Shown here: one piece after another, positions 45,699 to 57,050 of the stretch
Layout: the number at the start of each line of letters is the position of its first letter
How positions within the stretch are numbered: position 1 is the stretch's first letter
NCBI RefSeq assembly: GCF_963966145.1
Contig: NC_091049.1
Location: forward strand, 3,100,001 to 3,164,000
DNA length: 64,000 nt
From: Tenebrio molitor
Lineage: Eukaryota > Arthropoda > Insecta > Coleoptera > Tenebrionidae
Direction of reading: 5' to 3'
Position numbers and translations under genes: made by a program
Notes under the pieces: model-generated
What the model saw: only the letters and a program-made list of their open reading frames with translations
Database searches by the model: none
What the model was told of the DNA's origin: nothing

Positions 45699-46121
45699 GG
45701 TGCGTTTTATTGCTGCTTATCTTCTATCTTAGAATTGGTTAAAAATGCTATTTCGCACAAAACGATTTGTTGGTAACAGGATAGACATTTGACAGATCGT
45801 GACGTTATATTTATTTGAGGTTATGATGATAACCGTGGATCAACAAAAAATATCACTGAAATTAATATTAAAACAGTTTTTTAATTTTTAATCTTTAAAA
45901 ACAACGTACAAAAGGCAAGTAAAAGAACACAAAAACAAAACCAGATCAGACTTGACAGGATTGACACAATATGACGTGCATATGACAATTCCCCTCTATT
46001 TCCAGGGCGTTCTATCGTCTCAAGAGACGATATCGAAGATAGCTAGCGGCCCACACTATTTTTGCAATAAAACGATTGGATTAAGCTAGTAGATGGATGA
46101 TAAGCGGCAATAAAACGCACC
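45699..46121. mobile_element. MITE family G, copy 2
   Basis: Same ends, length and target flank as copy 1 at 32090, and in the same place within the repeat unit. This points to duplication of an already filled unit. Confidence 0.85.
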
Positions 46122-47125
46122 TAATACCTAATACTTATAATTGTAACGCGAGGCCAATTGTTGTAGATATTGCGAAAGAATGATTAAAAGTGTGTTGTAG
46201 TTGTGTGAATGCCAGAGTATTCGTCCTGAACCAACAGGACGAGAAATGCCTGGGCAGAGACGGACCTGCAGGTTTGTCAGAGTTTTCCCCCACCAGAAAT
46301 TATTATTAACTGGCGGGACTGGGGTCGGGGTCTTTGTCCCCCGCGATATACGATAATTTGTCAAAGAATTAAACGAGATATTCCGAGGAGTTGGTGAAGA
46401 GTTTTTCCAATCAGTCGAAACGTCCCCGGAAAATGGCTAATTAAAACGTGAAAGAAAAGCATCGTGGCAGATGATCAATTCGACGAACTGGAGGAGGGAT
46501 GCTTCACTCTTCTCTACTTCTTCAATTTCTCTTCGTTATTGTCGACTGTTTATTTTTTAACATTTCTACTTTCCACCTTTTCAAAAAATATGTATTTTGA
46601 GGTTAGGTTTGATTCCACAACTTGTAAAAAAATTTCATCAAGGGATATAAAAATTACAGCCGTGGGAAATTTATCTCCCATTACTTCTCCCTATCTTGTT
46701 TCAAAAGTGTGAGGGTTGCAACCATCGAAACACAGCTTTTTAACACATATTGGTTTGCAGTCATTGTGTTACGACTAATTGTAACAAAAACATTTATTCG
46801 AGTAAATTGCAAAATAATATAAAGGTTGTGTTGTTGTTCTTTGTTTCTTGCTAAGAACAAAAAACTGTAAAACATTTTTACGCTTTGCTCTCCTCAATTT
46901 TCTGTTGTTCGCTTTGAACTTCGATATTTCTGTGGCACCGTCATGTTTTATTCGATCTGAATGTGCGCTGCGACAAATATTTTTCAATAGTAACAGCTAC
47001 AGACACTGCATAACATACTCGGTGAGGGAAAAATGCCTCACATTTTTCCAATTTGACTCTAGATATAAGTTAATGTATTAACTCTCAACTGGTCTCTATG
47101 CAGAGTGATTCTCAAAATGTCTGTA

Positions 47126-47298
47126 CAAGGTGACGTACGATTAATAATGAGCCCGATGGAATTGAAAATGCAACCCACAATACATTGGGAAGGTAAAGCT
47201 GGATATTTACCGCGTCCATATCCAGCTTTACCTTCCAAATGTATTGTGGGTTGCATTTTCAATTCCGTGGGGTTCATTATTACTCGTAAAATACCCTG
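47126..47298. mobile_element. hairpin MITE family H (array B, first)
   Basis: A nearly perfect palindrome with TA on both sides. The arms meet at GGATATTTACCGCGTCCATATCC. Confidence 0.85.
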
Positions 47299-48473
47299 TA
47301 ATTTAGATTTTTTTGTCAAAATTCGAAAAAACAACAAGAGTCATCCGCTTCTGGCGGAAATTGCCCGCGAGGATGCGTCAGTTTTGTCGTTTCGTTCTCG
47401 TTAAAAATTCGGCCGGACGATCATCGAAAGGAGGAATTTTATCATGAATCATTTTCCCTCTAACAAAAATATAACCGTAACGGGAGTCCAACTGTTGTTA
47501 TAGATATTGCGAAGGAATTATAAAAGAGTGCGTTGTAGTCGTATGAATGCCAGAGTGTTCGTCCTGAACCAACAGGACGAAAAATCGTTAGGGCAGAGAC
47601 GGACCTGCACATTTGTCAAAGTTTTCTCTCCCACGAGAAATTATTAATTAACTGGCGGGGGTGGGGACGGGGACTTTGTCCCCCACGACATACGATAATT
47701 TGTCAAGAATTAGACGAGATTTTCCGAGGAGTTGGTGAAGAGTTTTTCCAATCAGTCGAAACGTCCCCGGAAAATGGCTAATTAAAACGTGAAAAAAAGC
47801 ATCGTGGCAGGTGATTAATTCGACGAACTGGAGGAGGGATGCTTCACTCTTCTGTGCTTCTTCAATTTCTCTTCGTTACTGTCGACCGTTTATTTTTTAA
47901 CATTTCTACTTTCCACGTTCTCAAAAAATATGTATTTTGAGGTTAGGTTTGATTCGACAACTTGCAGAAAAATTTTCACCAAAGGAAGTGAAAAGCACAG
48001 CCGCGGGAAATTTTATCTCCCATTACTTCTCCCTTTCTTGTTTCAAAATTTTGAGGGTTGCGACCATCGAAATGAAGCTTTTTAACACACATAGGTTTGC
48101 AGTCTTTGTTACGACTACTTGAAACAAAAACATTTATTCGAATAAATTGCAAAATGATATAAAGGTTGTGTTGTTGTTCTTTGTTCATTGCTAAGAACAA
48201 AAAACTATAAAACATTTTTACGCTTTGCTCTCCTTAATTTTCTGTTGTTCATGATTCGCTTTGAACTTCGATATTTCTGTGGCACCGTCATGTTTTATTC
48301 GGTCTGAATGTGCGCTGCGACAAATATTTTCCAATACAAACAGCTACAGAGACTGCATAATATACTCGGTGAGGGAAAAAAGGCCTCACATTTTTCTAAA
48401 TTGATTCCAGAGATTCGTTAATTTATTAATTCTCTACTGGTCTCTATGCAGAGTGATTCTTAAAGTGTCTGTA

Positions 48474-48651
48474 CAAGGTGATTCATGAGTATAATGAGCC
48501 CGACGCAATTGAAAATGCAACCCATAATACATTTGGAAGGTAAAACTGGATATTTACCGCGTCCATATCCAGTTTTACCTTCCAAATGTATTGCGGGTTG
48601 CATTTTCAATTCCGTAGGCGTAGAGTTCATTGTTACTCGTAAAATACCCTG
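48474..48651. mobile_element. hairpin MITE family H (array B, second)
   Basis: Same structure as the copy at 47126, with an extra GGCGTAGA near the right end. The right end reads CCCTG followed by TG in place of TA. Confidence 0.8.
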
Positions 48652-50857
48652 TGGTTTGGATTTTTTTTTGTCAAAATTCCAAAAAAACAACAAGGATCAT
48701 CCGCTTCTGGCGGAAATTGCCCGCGAGGATGCCTCAGTTTTGTCGTTTCGTTCTCGTTAAAAATTCGCCCGGACGATCATCGAAAGGAGGAATTTTATCA
48801 TGAATCATTTTCCCTCTAACAAAAATATAACCGTAACGGGAGTCCAACTCTTGTAGATATTGCGAAAGAATTATAAATGAATGTGTTGTAATCGCATGAA
48901 TGCGAGAGTGTTCGTCCTGATCCAACAGGACGAAAAATCGTTAGGGCAAAGACGGACCTGCAGGTTTGTCAGAGTTTTCTCTCCCACGAGAAATTATTAA
49001 TTAACTGGCGGGGGTGGGGACGGGGTCTATGTCCCCCACGATATACAATACTTTGTCAAAGAATTAGACGAGATTTTTCGAGGAGTTGGTGAAGAGTTTT
49101 TTCAATCAGTCGAAACGTCCCCGGAAAATGGCTAATTAAAACGTGAAAGAAAAGCATCGTGGCAGGTGATCAATTCGACGAACTGGAGGAGGGATGCTTC
49201 ACTCTTCTCTACTTCTTCTATTTCTCTTCGTTACTGTCGACTGTTTATTTTTTAACATTTCTACTTTCCACGTTTTCAAAAAATATGTATTTTGAGGTTA
49301 GGTTTGATTCGACAACAAAATTTTCACCAAATGAAGTAAAAATCACAGCCGCGGGAAATTTTAGCTCCCATTACTTCTCCCTTCCTTGTTTCCTAATTGT
49401 GAGGGTTGCGACCATCGAAATACAACTTTTTAACACACATAGGTTTGCAGTCTTTGTTTTACGACTACTTGAAACAAAAACATTTATTCGAATAAATTGC
49501 AAAATAATATAAAGGTTGTGTTATTGTACTTTGTTCCTTGCTGAGAACAAAAAACTATAAAAAAAATTTACGCTTTGCTCTCCTCAATTTTCTGTTCATG
49601 ATTCGCTTTGAACTTCGATATGTATTGTGGGTTGCATTGTAAATTCCGTTGGGCTCATTATTACTCGCAAAATACCCTGTGGTTTAATTTTTTTTGTCAA
49701 AATTCGAAACAACAACAAGAGTCATCCGCTTCTGGCGCAAATTGTCCGTGAGGATGAGCCGGTTTTGCAGTTTTGTTCTCGTTAAAAATTCGGCCGGACG
49801 ACCATCGAAGGGAGGATTTTTATCGTGAATTATTTTCCCTCTAACAATAATATGTATAACCGTAACGGGAGTCCAACTGTTGTTATAGATATTGCAAGGG
49901 AATTATAAAAGAGTGCGTTGTAGTCGTATGAATGCCAGAGTGTTCTTCCTGAATCAACAGGATGAAAAATTGTTAGGGCAAAGACGGACCTGCAGGTTTG
50001 TCAGAGTTTTCTCTCCCACGAGAAATTATTAATTAACTGGCGGGGGTGAGGACGGGGTCTTTGTCCCCCGTGACATACGATCATTTGTCAAAGAATTAGA
50101 CGAGATTTTCCGAAGAGTTGGTGAAGAGTTTTTCCAATTAGTCGAAACGTCCCCGGAAAATGACTAATTAAAACGTGAAAGAAAAGCATCGTGGCAGGTG
50201 ATCAATTCGACGAACTGGAGGAGGGATGCTTCGCTCTTCTCTGCTTCTTCATTTTCTCTTCGTTACTGTCGACCGTTTATTTTATGACATTTCTACTTTC
50301 CACGTTCTCAAAAAATATGTATTTTGAGGTTAGGTTTAATTCGACAACTTGCAGAAAAAATTTCACCAAAGGAAAAGCACAGCCGCGGGAAATTTTATCT
50401 CCCACTAATTCTCCCTTCCTTGTTTCAAAATTGTGAGGGTTGCGACCATCGAAACACAGCTTTTTAACACACATAGGTTTGGAGTCTTTGTATTACGACT
50501 ACTTGTAACAAAAACAGTTATTTGAATAAATTGCAAAATAATATAAAGGTTGTGTTGTTGTTCTTTGTTTCTTGCTAAGAACAAAAAACTATAAAATATT
50601 TTTACGCTTTGCTCTCCTCAATTTTCTGTTGTTCATGATTCGCTTTGAACTTCGATATTTCTGTGGCACCGTCATGTTTTATTCGATCTGAATGTGCGCT
50701 GCGACAAATATTTTCCAATACAAACAGCTACAGAGACTGCATAATATACTCGGTGAGGAAAAAATTGCCCCACATTTTTCCAATTTGACTCCAGAGATTC
50801 GTTAATTTATTAACTGTCAACTGGTCTCTATGCAGAGTGATTCTCAAAGTGTCTGTA

Positions 50858-50987
50858 CAAGATTTCTCACGAGTAATAATGAGCCCGACGCAATTGAAAA
50901 TGCAACCCATAATACATTTGGAAGGTAAAGTATTGCGGGTTGCATTTTCAATTCCGTCGGGCTCATTATTACTCGTGAATCACCTTG
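50858..50987. mobile_element. hairpin MITE family H (array B, third, loop deleted)
   Basis: The arms are present but the central part between GGAAGGTAAAG and ATTGCGGGTTGC is deleted, leaving 130 bp. Confidence 0.8.
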
Positions 50988-50990
50988 TAT

Positions 50991-51453
50991 TTGTATGTTT
51001 TGTTGTCCCATGAATGCGAGAGTGTTCCCAACTTCCCATTCGAGGAGTGGAAATTGAAAAGGGAAGGCCTGACCTGATCCGTGGCCCCGGAAACTGCGAA
51101 AAAATAACCGTTCCGGTCGAGCGGCACTCCGGACTCCGGAATATGAAGATCGAAGTCAAATTTTCATCGCCATTAGCGCGCGAAAAGTCCTCGTCCCGGG
51201 TGAAATATCTTCGGGGGTGCTTATCTTGGAAGCGCCGTCTTCGTTATTTCTTTCCGCCCCAGACACTCCAATTCGGCCGAATTAGAATTATTTATTTACG
51301 GCGGGGACAAACAATCAACGTTTCCTCGGGGGGCCCGGACCCAATTTACGGGTATTAGGGCGACGGCTCGGATGAGTTCGCGGTTTCCCCGTGAATCATT
51401 GATAACGTCGGTGTGGGGGTGGAGAAAGGTGCCTCGACGAACGTGGGGTTTAC
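50991..51453. other. gene-free stretch
   Basis: GC-rich, beginning just after repeat array B. No recognisable gene. It could be an intron beyond the donor site at 51453. Confidence 0.4.
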
Positions 51454-51679
51454 CTGGAAGGCCGAACACGTTGGCAAGCCCACGGGGGGCGCGTGCTGAT
51501 GCGACGAGGCCGATGTTGACCCATAGTTGAGCTGGTAAGCCGTGTCCAGGATCTTCTTGTGGGCGGAAGCGTGGGCTCTGTACGCCGAGACGCTCAGCTT
51601 CATCGTTCGGGACGCCGCGACTAGCTCGCTGGTGGCGGGGACGGCCGCCCCACGACGTGGTCCCGTCCGCCGGGGTCGC
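51454..51679 (-). CDS. candidate internal exon, unknown protein
   Basis: On the minus strand a strong acceptor (TTTCTCTTTCGGACAG) precedes the block and a consensus donor (TTCCAG|GTAAAC) follows it. The 226 bp between is open in the frame that contains TMKLSVSAYRAHASAHKKIL followed by a Ser/His/Pro-rich stretch. A second frame is also open, so the phase is not certain. I recognise no domain. It may belong to a gene that continues outside the repeats. Confidence 0.4.
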
Positions 51680-51839
51680 CTGTCCGAAAGAGAAACGACA
51701 ATGGTCTTAGAGAGAGCCCACAAAATACAACTAACACGTGACAACACCAATGACGAGCGTGAGCGAAAAATGAATCCCGCCTGACTAAAAGTTACAAGGC
51801 TTTTTAATTTTTTAACTAAAATCAATAAATACATTGGGC

Positions 51840-52060
51840 TTAGTACAGAGTAAGTTCATTACCGCCAAATATCTTTTTGCATTTAACGACCGGGGGAAAC
51901 GCGTTCTCGCCAAGGCGACTTTTTCCAAAATGTATTCTATGATATTTTTCATTCTCTAGTCGTTCCTTGGAGTTCTCGTAGTTGGAGATGCTGCGCCATT
52001 GTCGATCGCCCTTGAGTAGTTGTGGTCCGGCGCAGAGCGCAAACTGCAGCCCCGCCACCC
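51840..52060 (-). CDS. candidate exon or terminal coding piece, unknown protein
   Basis: The minus-strand frame reads FALCAGPQLLKGDRQWRSIS and SNYENSKERLENEKYHRIHF, ending in GGNELTLY and a stop at 51840. Composition and lack of low complexity suggest real protein. A donor-like G|GTAATG lies near 51866, but splicing from it to the acceptor at 51680 gives a conflicting phase. It may be a last exon or a fragment of a lost gene. No family recognised. Confidence 0.35.
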
Positions 52061-53093
52061 CTAGTTAATTTTTTTTTCTGATGGGGGAAATACGGACTGA
52101 CCGGGTTATCGTTGACATCTTCCGATCAATCGCACGCACACACACGCATGCATGAGATTAATGTGGTTTTTATGTGTTGTCGATGATAAAAAAGAAAAAG
52201 TCGTATCGTACGAGAAGTAATAATAACCGATCCGAAGTCGTAAAAGTTGGAACTCTTATCGGCCATTATTGGTGTTTAATTTATTACGTGACGTGGATGC
52301 TTAGCGGCGTCGATGATGACGCCCACGTCCACATCGGACGCCCTCCGGCTGGGATTTCGTGGTGGAAATTGGATATCGACGCGGTCGCTCGGTCAGAAGT
52401 CGAAGGGACGAAAGCAAGAGGAACAACAAAGAGAAAAATTGTGATTTTATGTCCCTGTGTTGGAGAAGAGATGATCAAGCCGGAAGTGCAGCGTTCGGTC
52501 GAAAGAGAGGAAACCCTCTGCCTCGATTTTTCACCGGTCGGTTGAAAATTATAGATATTAAAAGCCATCCGTTAAGCGGGGTAAAAACAGCCCTCGAAAG
52601 TACTCAGTCCGGGGGTTGAAATTAATGGTGGTGGTTGTTAACGGCGATAAATTATGCCGGAAATCGCAAAAAGAGATAAGAGAAGGTTAAACAACAGATA
52701 AATAGGTCGGTCGAAGGGACAACAACGGGGTAGGTGGGGCGGGACAAGGGGTTGGGGAGACGGCGTCGGGTTGGGACAGGGATTAGCGTCTTAAAAACAC
52801 CGGCGCTGATAAGGGATTTATATTTTTACGCTGCGAGTATTTTGGGGACGGAGCGAAATAATGACACGTTACTCCACTGTAAACAGATGTTTTACGCACT
52901 GAAAATAGCGAAACGTATACTCCATTTTTTTTTTAAATCAATTGTCAAAGTGTTGTCATGTTGGTATAAGCCCCTGGTTATTTGATAGTTATTAGATTGG
53001 CAACGTAAAATGTCAACTGTATGTCAGTCATTTTGATGTAAAGGCGCTTGCGCTATTGAAGGCGCAATTACATTTAAATAAAAATACAAAGTT
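52061..53093. other. gene-free stretch
   Basis: Includes a short CACACACGCATGCATG run near 52136. Frames at 52174-52619 overlap in antisense and have no domain. Confidence 0.45.
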
Positions 53094-53372
53094 AAATGAG
53101 TTTCCGAAAACAAGGATCTAACACAACGAGAAAAATTGGCTATGATTAGATTACGTGAAGAAATGCAGACAGAAAAACCGACCATGCTAAATTGCAGTAA
53201 AGATGCACACATCATATTCGAGGTATTTTCTTTTAATATATGGGTTCGTCACTGCGAGGAACTGATTGGAGAGGACTGGAAAAAATGGATGGGAAATCTA
53301 CCAATTGAGGACATTCCTCTTCCGCAGAATCATATTCGGAAGACGACTGGGGGTTAGATTCCGAAAATGAAT
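53094..53372 (+). pseudogene. possible small gene with frame breaks, unknown protein
   Basis: An ATG at 53097 opens MSFRKQ, but that frame soon stops. In the next frame DLTQREKLAMIRLREEMQTE runs through EDWKKWMGNLPIEDIPLP. A second frame change would continue as AESYSEDDWGLDSENE with a stop at about 53372. AATAAA lies near 53398. The acidic end and the absence of low complexity suggest a real protein of about 95 residues that has picked up two indels, or a gene with sequence errors. The LPIEDIPLP part faintly recalls APC/C subunit 13 (LPYEDVAIP), which I do not claim. Confidence 0.3.
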
Positions 53373-53399
53373 AGGTAAACTGCTTATATAACCTATTAA

Positions 53400-54540
53400 A
53401 TAAATTCCCATTTTCCTGTATATGTTAAGTTGCACTTTTTAGTGTGATTATCGTCTTTATTTCTTGTCTTTTGGTATAAAATTGGTTACACCTGAAACTT
53501 TTCTGACATTTGAAAATTACTGATATAACCTCAAACCTGATCTAGGGAGATTTTACGATAGAGGTGTCCCGAAACGAAAAGTTTTAGGGTGGTACAGCCT
53601 GGTCTTTGAGGGAATTTTGACATTGACAATTGATTTTTATACCTACCGAGTGATCAAAAAGAAAACAAATCAAGACTGCTACCTCAACTTTTGTTGTAAT
53701 GAAACGGTTGTCTTGCACAGTCGTTTTACTGGTTGCCTACCTTTCGAACAAATAAGTATTTCATTCCACATCGTCGTCAACGTATTAATAAAAGTGTAAA
53801 TTTCGCTCTAAATCGGCGCACTTGTGTCGTTAATTGAAAGCATGTTTTTTTTTTAATTAAGCTCAACAGGGATTTCTTGTTTATGAATTCATTACGTTGT
53901 CTCCAGGCGTCGAATTAATCTGCAAATTAACGTTTAACAGACGGTAAATGCGGCCACGTAAAATGTTTACCGTAATTGAAATTTCTACGGGAAAAATTGA
54001 TGGGGGTTAATTTTAATTTAATTCTGTTGCTCGTTAAGAAGACCTAAGGGTTGGAGAGTGTCAGTTGAAGTTTGCGACGGGATTGGTGAATACGGCGGTA
54101 GTGTTAACAATCGTAATTAAACTAGCATTTAACTGTTTACGGAAGATTTAATGGGACCGGTAGTGTGGTGTTCACCTAAAGAAAGTTTAATGGGAGTTGC
54201 TGTGCTTTTGTACTGACTGGGATGTTAGTGAATTTTTAAATTAGTTTAAACTGCATTTTAACGTTAACAAACGCAATTACTAATATGATTGCTTTATTTT
54301 GTCCTACGGTCTTTCGGGTTCTTGATTACAGTTTTCTTTAAACATAAATTCGGAATTAGAGTAGGCTTTGATTTTATTTTGAAGTTGGCAACATGGAATT
54401 TTTAAAGGCACATCAGTGACCTTGGACAGCACAATACACGTGTTTAATCGTCTATTACCAACCGTTAATTGACAAAATATATAAATCACAGCCCACTCTA
54501 ATTCCGAATTTATTTGAAGGCACGGTAGCATTTTCAAAAA
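53400..54540. other. gene-free stretch
   Basis: AT-rich with TTAATT patches. No recognisable gene or repeat family. Confidence 0.5.
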
Positions 54541-57050
54541 AAATATTCCCATCCCCCACCCCTTTCCTCCTGTGTTCTCTCCCTCCCCTTCGTTTCTACA
54601 AAGCTATTTCTGTTGCTCTTGGTCCTCCTCCATTCTTTTAACGCCTTTACTGCTTCCTTCTTCAATTGTTCACACTTTTTGTCCCACCACTCATTTTTCT
54701 TTCTTGTTCCTTTCGCTCCCTTGACTATTACTTCCTTTTTTGTCGTTGCTTTTTCAATTACTTTTTTCAGTTCTACCGCCATTTTCTGTACTTCTTGCTT
54801 TTGGAACCTGTCTTTTTCTAGTCTCTTCCTATCCTGTTCTACTCCTTGGTCATCCCATATTTTTATTGTCACCTTCTTCTACTCTTCTTTTATTCTTCCT
54901 TTCCCTCTTTCTTCATGGTTCATTTCTTCTATACTCTACTCTTTCTCCTATTTTTTTCCTATTCTGAATTCTTCTACTATTTCCCATGCTTCTTCGTTTA
55001 CTATTCTGTAATCTATCACTGTTTCCCCTCTGCTACCTATACAGGGTGTTTTTGAAATGCGTGCACAAATTTTAACCACGAGCTACTGGCTTCACGTAAA
55101 AAAATATCTAAAAAATTCTGTCAAAAAATAAAATGCAAAGTAACTTATAGGAAAAATGCTTTAAAACAAGGAAACCGCATTGGTGTACGTTTTATAAAAT
55201 ATGATATACAGGGTGTATTTTTAAAATGTGCCGAAATTTTACCTACGAGGTTGTGGAACAACGTAGAAGACTAAAAGCAATTTAAAAAAATTGTAGCTCA
55301 AAAATTAAATGTCATTTTATTTTTTGACATAGAATTTTTTTGATATTTTTTCCGAGTACTACATGAAGCCAGTAGCTCGTGATTAAAATTTGTGCACGCA
55401 TTTCAAAAACACCCTGTATAGGTCTATTCCCCTTCTTCGTCCCCTTGTTTGTTTCCATTCAATACTTCCCATCCATTTTCTTCAATCTATTCCATCAGTC
55501 TCTTCTCCTCTGCATTTTCCACCTTGTCTTTGGATTTTCTTTTTCCATCCCCCCTTTCCTCTTCCCAATTTCTTGCTCCCCTTTCTCCTATTTACCTGTT
55601 AAAGTCCCCTCGCAAGAACATACAATTTTCTCTGTTCTCTCTTATTGTTGTCTTCATCTCTTTGCTGTATATTGTCATCATTTTCCACTATTTGTTGCCT
55701 ATATGTACGTTTCTTTTCATACATTCTTCTTCTTCTCCCTTTTCTTGTCTCTTTTCTTTAATCCCTAATTTCACTCCTATTATTATTCCCCCGGCAGCTT
55801 TTCCTTTCTTCTTTCCTCGTTGTTTCCTATTTGTATTCTTTTTGTAACAACTTTTCTATTTTTTTCCAGCTCCGTTTCTCTACCCATGTTTCTACCAGAC
55901 CCACTATCTCATATTGTCTCACATAGTCCCAGCATTTTTCTTCTTTTTTTCTTAAATCTGCCACGTTCCAATATAATACCCTCATCTTTGCCGTCTTCGT
56001 TATCTTTTTTGCTTCTTCCCTCCTCTTCGTATCTTCTCTCTTGTGTTTCCCTTTGTGCTTCTTTTCCGGTTGCCATTTTCTTTAGCCATCTACCCTTTTC
56101 TATTTTCTTTGTCTTCGTTTTCTTCATCTCATCTTCCTCCCGTACTGAAAAACTTCTAATCTTTACCTTTCTTCATTCCCTCCATTTTCCTATATCCCAC
56201 TTTTACTTCTTTCCCTTCCCTTCTTTCTTCTTTCGCGATGGTTCTTAGTTTCTTCTGCATCTTTCGTTCTTGTTTTGTGAGGTCATTGCCTATGAATATC
56301 TTCTTTGTTTCCTTCTTTTCTCTCAGTTTTCCCTTTTGCTTCATCACTTTTTCTTTCCCACCCACTCCTCCATTTCCACTTCATTCTTGTTTATATTATA
56401 ACAATTTTTGACTTTAGTTTCCTCTTGCTTTCTTTTATAAAATTGTCAATGTCTTCTTTGATCTGCTGCTTGCTCTTTCCTTCACCTCTACATCCTGTTA
56501 TCACAACGTTATTTTTTCTTCTTCTCCTTTCTACCTATTTCATTTTCCTTTTAAGCTGTGCTACTCTCTCTACCAGGCTGTTTTTTCTTCCGCCCATTTC
56601 TTTTCTTTATTTTTAAATTCTTCCCTCACTCGTTCGATTTTTCTTTCGACTTCTTGTTTCTCTTTTCGCATCTCCTTTATTTCCACTTTCATTTCCTTCA
56701 ACTTTTCTAGTATCCTTTCCATTTCCCTACCTATTTTCTTCTCCACTTCAAATGATCTTCTTGTTTTCTTCCTTACTTTAAATACCTCCTCTTCTTTGCT
56801 TCCTGTCCTCCCTTTCCTTGTTCTTTTCCTTTCTTTCTTTTCTTCCGTATCCAGACTTCCTCGGCAAAAATATCGACTTCTACCTTTTTGCTCGTAGGCC
56901 TGCTCTTTGTCTCATAGATGTCGCTGCTTTTTTCTTTATTTAATTCGTCTCTTATTTTGTCTATTTTCTTCCTCCCCACCCCATTTAGCCTCTTCCTACC
57001 TTACTTTGGTACTTCTCCTCTCCTCCTTTACTGGTATCTCTAATTTTTTA
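54541..57050 (-). pseudogene. non-LTR retrotransposon, 5' half, interrupted by a MITE
   Basis: Read from right to left on the minus strand: a Lys/Glu-rich coiled-coil start (about 57000-56600, with DELNKEKSSDIYETKSRPTS); the block IGNDLTKQERKMQKKLRTIA (about 56270) typical of the N-terminal part of such LINEs; the start of an endonuclease domain (RKMLGLCETI near 55915); and, after MITE P copy 4, the linker KKNEWWDKKCEQLKKEAVKA (about 54690). The element breaks off at about 54541 before the reverse transcriptase. Many frameshifts are present. The extreme C+T bias of the plus strand is explained by this. Confidence 0.7.
55042..55416. mobile_element. fold-back MITE family P, copy 4
   Basis: TA-flanked and 375 bp long. 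The left unit is shortened by an internal deletion (it jumps from AAAATTCTGTCAAAAAATAA to the spacer), while the right unit is full. It splits the LINE at 54541-57050. Confidence 0.85.

Larger units (their letters stand above)
45301..50990 (+). repeat. array B of repeat units (four main copies)
   Basis: Units start near 46180, 47540, 48900 and 49930 (spacings about 1.36, 1.36 and 1.03 kb), with a partial unit before them from about 45300. Each has the same ordered landmarks as array A, ending with or near hairpin H. The third unit lacks about 300 bp: its end jumps from the GATTCGCTTTGAACTTCGATA landmark directly to the right arm of the hairpin at 49620. The short frames (MAGDQFDELEEGCFTLL, for example) are not preserved between copies and are not considered genes. 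Confidence 0.85.
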
